Source: Acetobacter malorum (GTDB taxonomy: Bacteria > Pseudomonadota > Alphaproteobacteria > Acetobacterales > Acetobacteraceae). From it: a stretch of DNA of 64,000 nt. The notes under the pieces are model-generated. The model worked only from the letters and a program-made list of their open reading frames with translations, did no database searches and was not told the DNA's origin. Location: assembly GCF_001580615.1 (NCBI RefSeq), contig NZ_LHZC01000055.1, positions 62,001-126,000 on the forward strand, in the 5' to 3' direction. Of the stretch, positions 62,804-64,000 are shown piece after piece; within the stretch, counting starts at the first letter, position 1; the number at the start of each line of letters is the position of its first letter. The position numbers were made by a program, and so were the translations under genes.

Positions 62804-63778
62804 ATGCAAAAGACCCAGATGAACACTCATGCGGGATTGGTGGACTTCCTGAATAGCCTGAATCATCGTGCAAAACGCGCGTTTGATACGCTGCGGGCCG
62901 GACCATGCTGGCAGGTGCGGTCAGACGTCACCATTCCCGCTTTGCGGCATGCTGCCCTGCTTATGCTGGTGAAGGATGAAGCCGATATTCTGGGCCTGAA
63001 TTTACGGCATCATTACCGGCTGGGTTTCCGGCGTTTCTTTATTCTGGATAACAACAGCACAGACGGCACAGCGCAGGAAATTGAGCTTTTCCGCAAAGAT
63101 GCGCCTCAGGCCGATGTTTTTTATGCGCAGGATTATCAGCAGGCTTATTATCAGGCTGCAAAAATGCAGGCTCTGCAACAGTTTGCAGAAACCTACCTGC
63201 GGCATGATGCCAACCCGCCAGACTGGATCTTTTTTGTGGATGCGGATGAATTTATCACCTGCTGCCACACTGGCCCGAACGCGGGGGAAGAATTTGCCCG
63301 CATGCTGGCGGACCCGCAGGCCCGTCTTCTGGTCTTCCACTGGGCGCAGGCGGCGTTGGTCACCAGCACGCCCCCTTATCGGCTGACATCCTTTGGTCCG
63401 TCACTGGCTGAAACAGAGTGCGTGGTCTGGCCCGCTATGCGGCAGGAGGTCACTAAGGTCGGGCTGCGCACCGGTTACGGGCTGACAACAGGGCAGGGCA
63501 ACCATTTTGTGGAGCAGGTCGATAGTGTGCAGGACCATACCCGCCTGATGATGGAAGCCGGTTTCTGCATGCTGCACTTTCCGCAACGCTCCATGGCGCA
63601 GATTGAAAGAAAAGTGCTGAACGGCATGCGCGCCTTACAGGCAAGCACGCTACCGCCGGAAATGGGGAAACATTGGCGGGAGCATTATGACCGCTATCAA
63701 CGTGAAGGTTCCAGCGCCTTACGCGCGCTGCTCACACAGCATCTCGCCCTGTGTCTGACAGAAGGTCAGGACACATAA
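62804..63778 (+). CDS. GT2-like (glycosyl transferase family 2_4) protein
   Basis: About 324 residues, cytosolic. The donor-binding region shows AALLMLVKDEADILGLNLRH, RRFFILDNNSTDGTAQ, and WIFFVDADEFI (a DxD-type metal motif, DADE). This is the arrangement of the Glyco_tranf_2_4 group of family 2 glycosyltransferases, which often modify surface glycans. The start (62804 or 62819) is uncertain, as neither has a strong site. It is transcribed alone, divergent from ivy, with the last 222 bases of the window after it free of genes. Confidence 0.85.
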   Translation: MQKTQMNTHAGLVDFLNSLNHRAKRAFDTLRAGPCWQVRSDVTIPALRHAALLMLVKDEADILGLNLRHHYRLGFRRFFILDNNSTDGTAQEIELFRKDAPQADVFYAQDYQQAYYQAAKMQALQQFAETYLRHDANPPDWIFFVDADEFITCCHTGPNAGEEFARMLADPQARLLVFHWAQAALVTSTPPYRLTSFGPSLAETECVVWPAMRQEVTKVGLRTGYGLTTGQGNHFVEQVDSVQDHTRLMMEAGFCMLHFPQRSMAQIERKVLNGMRALQASTLPPEMGKHWREHYDRYQREGSSALRALLTQHLALCLTEGQDT

Positions 63779-64000
63779 CTCAGTGTGTTCGCTGGCAGCG
63801 CAGCCCGGAATCTCGCAAAGACCCATGCAGGCAGTCAGGTTTTCTGGAAATTTTGTAGAAAATGGAAAAATAGCCCGCTGAGCGGGAAATCCCTTAAGCC
63901 AGCCTGCCTCTGTAAGGCAGAGAAAGGCGGATCACTGAGGCACATTCTCAAACGAAAAGTTTGAAAATCTAAAGTGCTTCAAATTGAAAAAGGGAAGTGG
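63779..64000. other. gene-free end of window
   Basis: 222 bases after the glycosyltransferase with no open reading frame of note. AT content rises at the end. An upstream part of a gene beyond the window may start later. Confidence 0.6.

Noticed and set aside
1-64000. tRNA, rRNA, tmRNA or transposase genes
   Set aside because: None seen in any intergenic stretch; no inverted terminal repeats with a transposase frame were found.

Overview
This 64 kb window looks like chromosome of an acetic acid bacterium (Acetobacteraceae, most like Acetobacter or a close relative). The basis is a fused transaldolase-glucose-6-phosphate isomerase gene inside a complete non-oxidative/oxidative pentose-phosphate operon, a quinone-type D-lactate dehydrogenase, a lactate permease, Ala/Thr-rich TonB receptors with near-identical signal peptides, and a moderately GC-rich, dense gene layout. 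This is inference from gene content; there is no rRNA or tRNA in the window to confirm it. I saw no phage, transposase or CRISPR array.

Layout. 1-8.3 kb: a small secreted cysteine-repeat protein, an M3 peptidase (dcp), TonB receptor 1, DUF1489, a nucleoside hydrolase-like secreted protein and a small membrane protein. 8.3-13.9 kb: hemW (non-ATG start overlapping kup), kup, yggS, a quinone oxidoreductase and arfB. 14-21.6 kb: an S41-like secreted protein, an ABC-F ATPase behind a hairpin, D-lactate dehydrogenase, a Dabb protein behind a 10-bp tandem repeat, and a ClC channel with CBS domains. 21.6-23.2 kb: a sharply AT-rich island with one gene that looks like an O-fucosyltransferase-like domain joined to ChW-like repeats, flanked by palindromes. 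23.2-35 kb: a lone iron-complex binding protein, two tiny ORFs, then the operon tkt, tal-pgi, gnd, two HAD phosphatases, pgl, and an rpiA-gntK fusion, all on the minus strand. Together these genes take gluconate (GntK), 6-phosphogluconolactone (Pgl) and 6-phosphogluconate (Gnd) through ribose-5-P (RpiA), transketolase, transaldolase and glucose-6-P isomerase, forming almost the whole cyclic pentose-phosphate route.

35-42.6 kb: ankyrin protein (with an attenuator-like leader), hisC, a small coiled-coil protein, a CorA/ZntB channel behind a long structured leader, a Pit phosphate transporter, YnfA, and a Wzm/Wzt-type polysaccharide exporter. 42.8-54.9 kb is rich in envelope genes: a lipoprotein lytic transglycosylase with SPOR domain, a GT-C membrane glycosyltransferase, a cluster of lipoprotein-pgeF-midA-lgt, heptose epimerase, LemA plus TPM protein, and a CsgG-DUF4810-DUF799 lipoprotein operon. 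55-64 kb: TonB receptor 2, lactate permease, a second SPOR lytic transglycosylase convergent with an Ivy-type lysozyme inhibitor, and a GT2-like glycosyltransferase.

The features I consider most worth follow-up are the AT-rich fucosyltransferase-like/ChW-like gene, the RpiA-GntK fusion, the CorA leader RNA, the attenuator-like leader at 35.2 kb, the CTG start of hemW, the hairpin at the ABC-F start, and the pairing of a lytic transglycosylase with Ivy.
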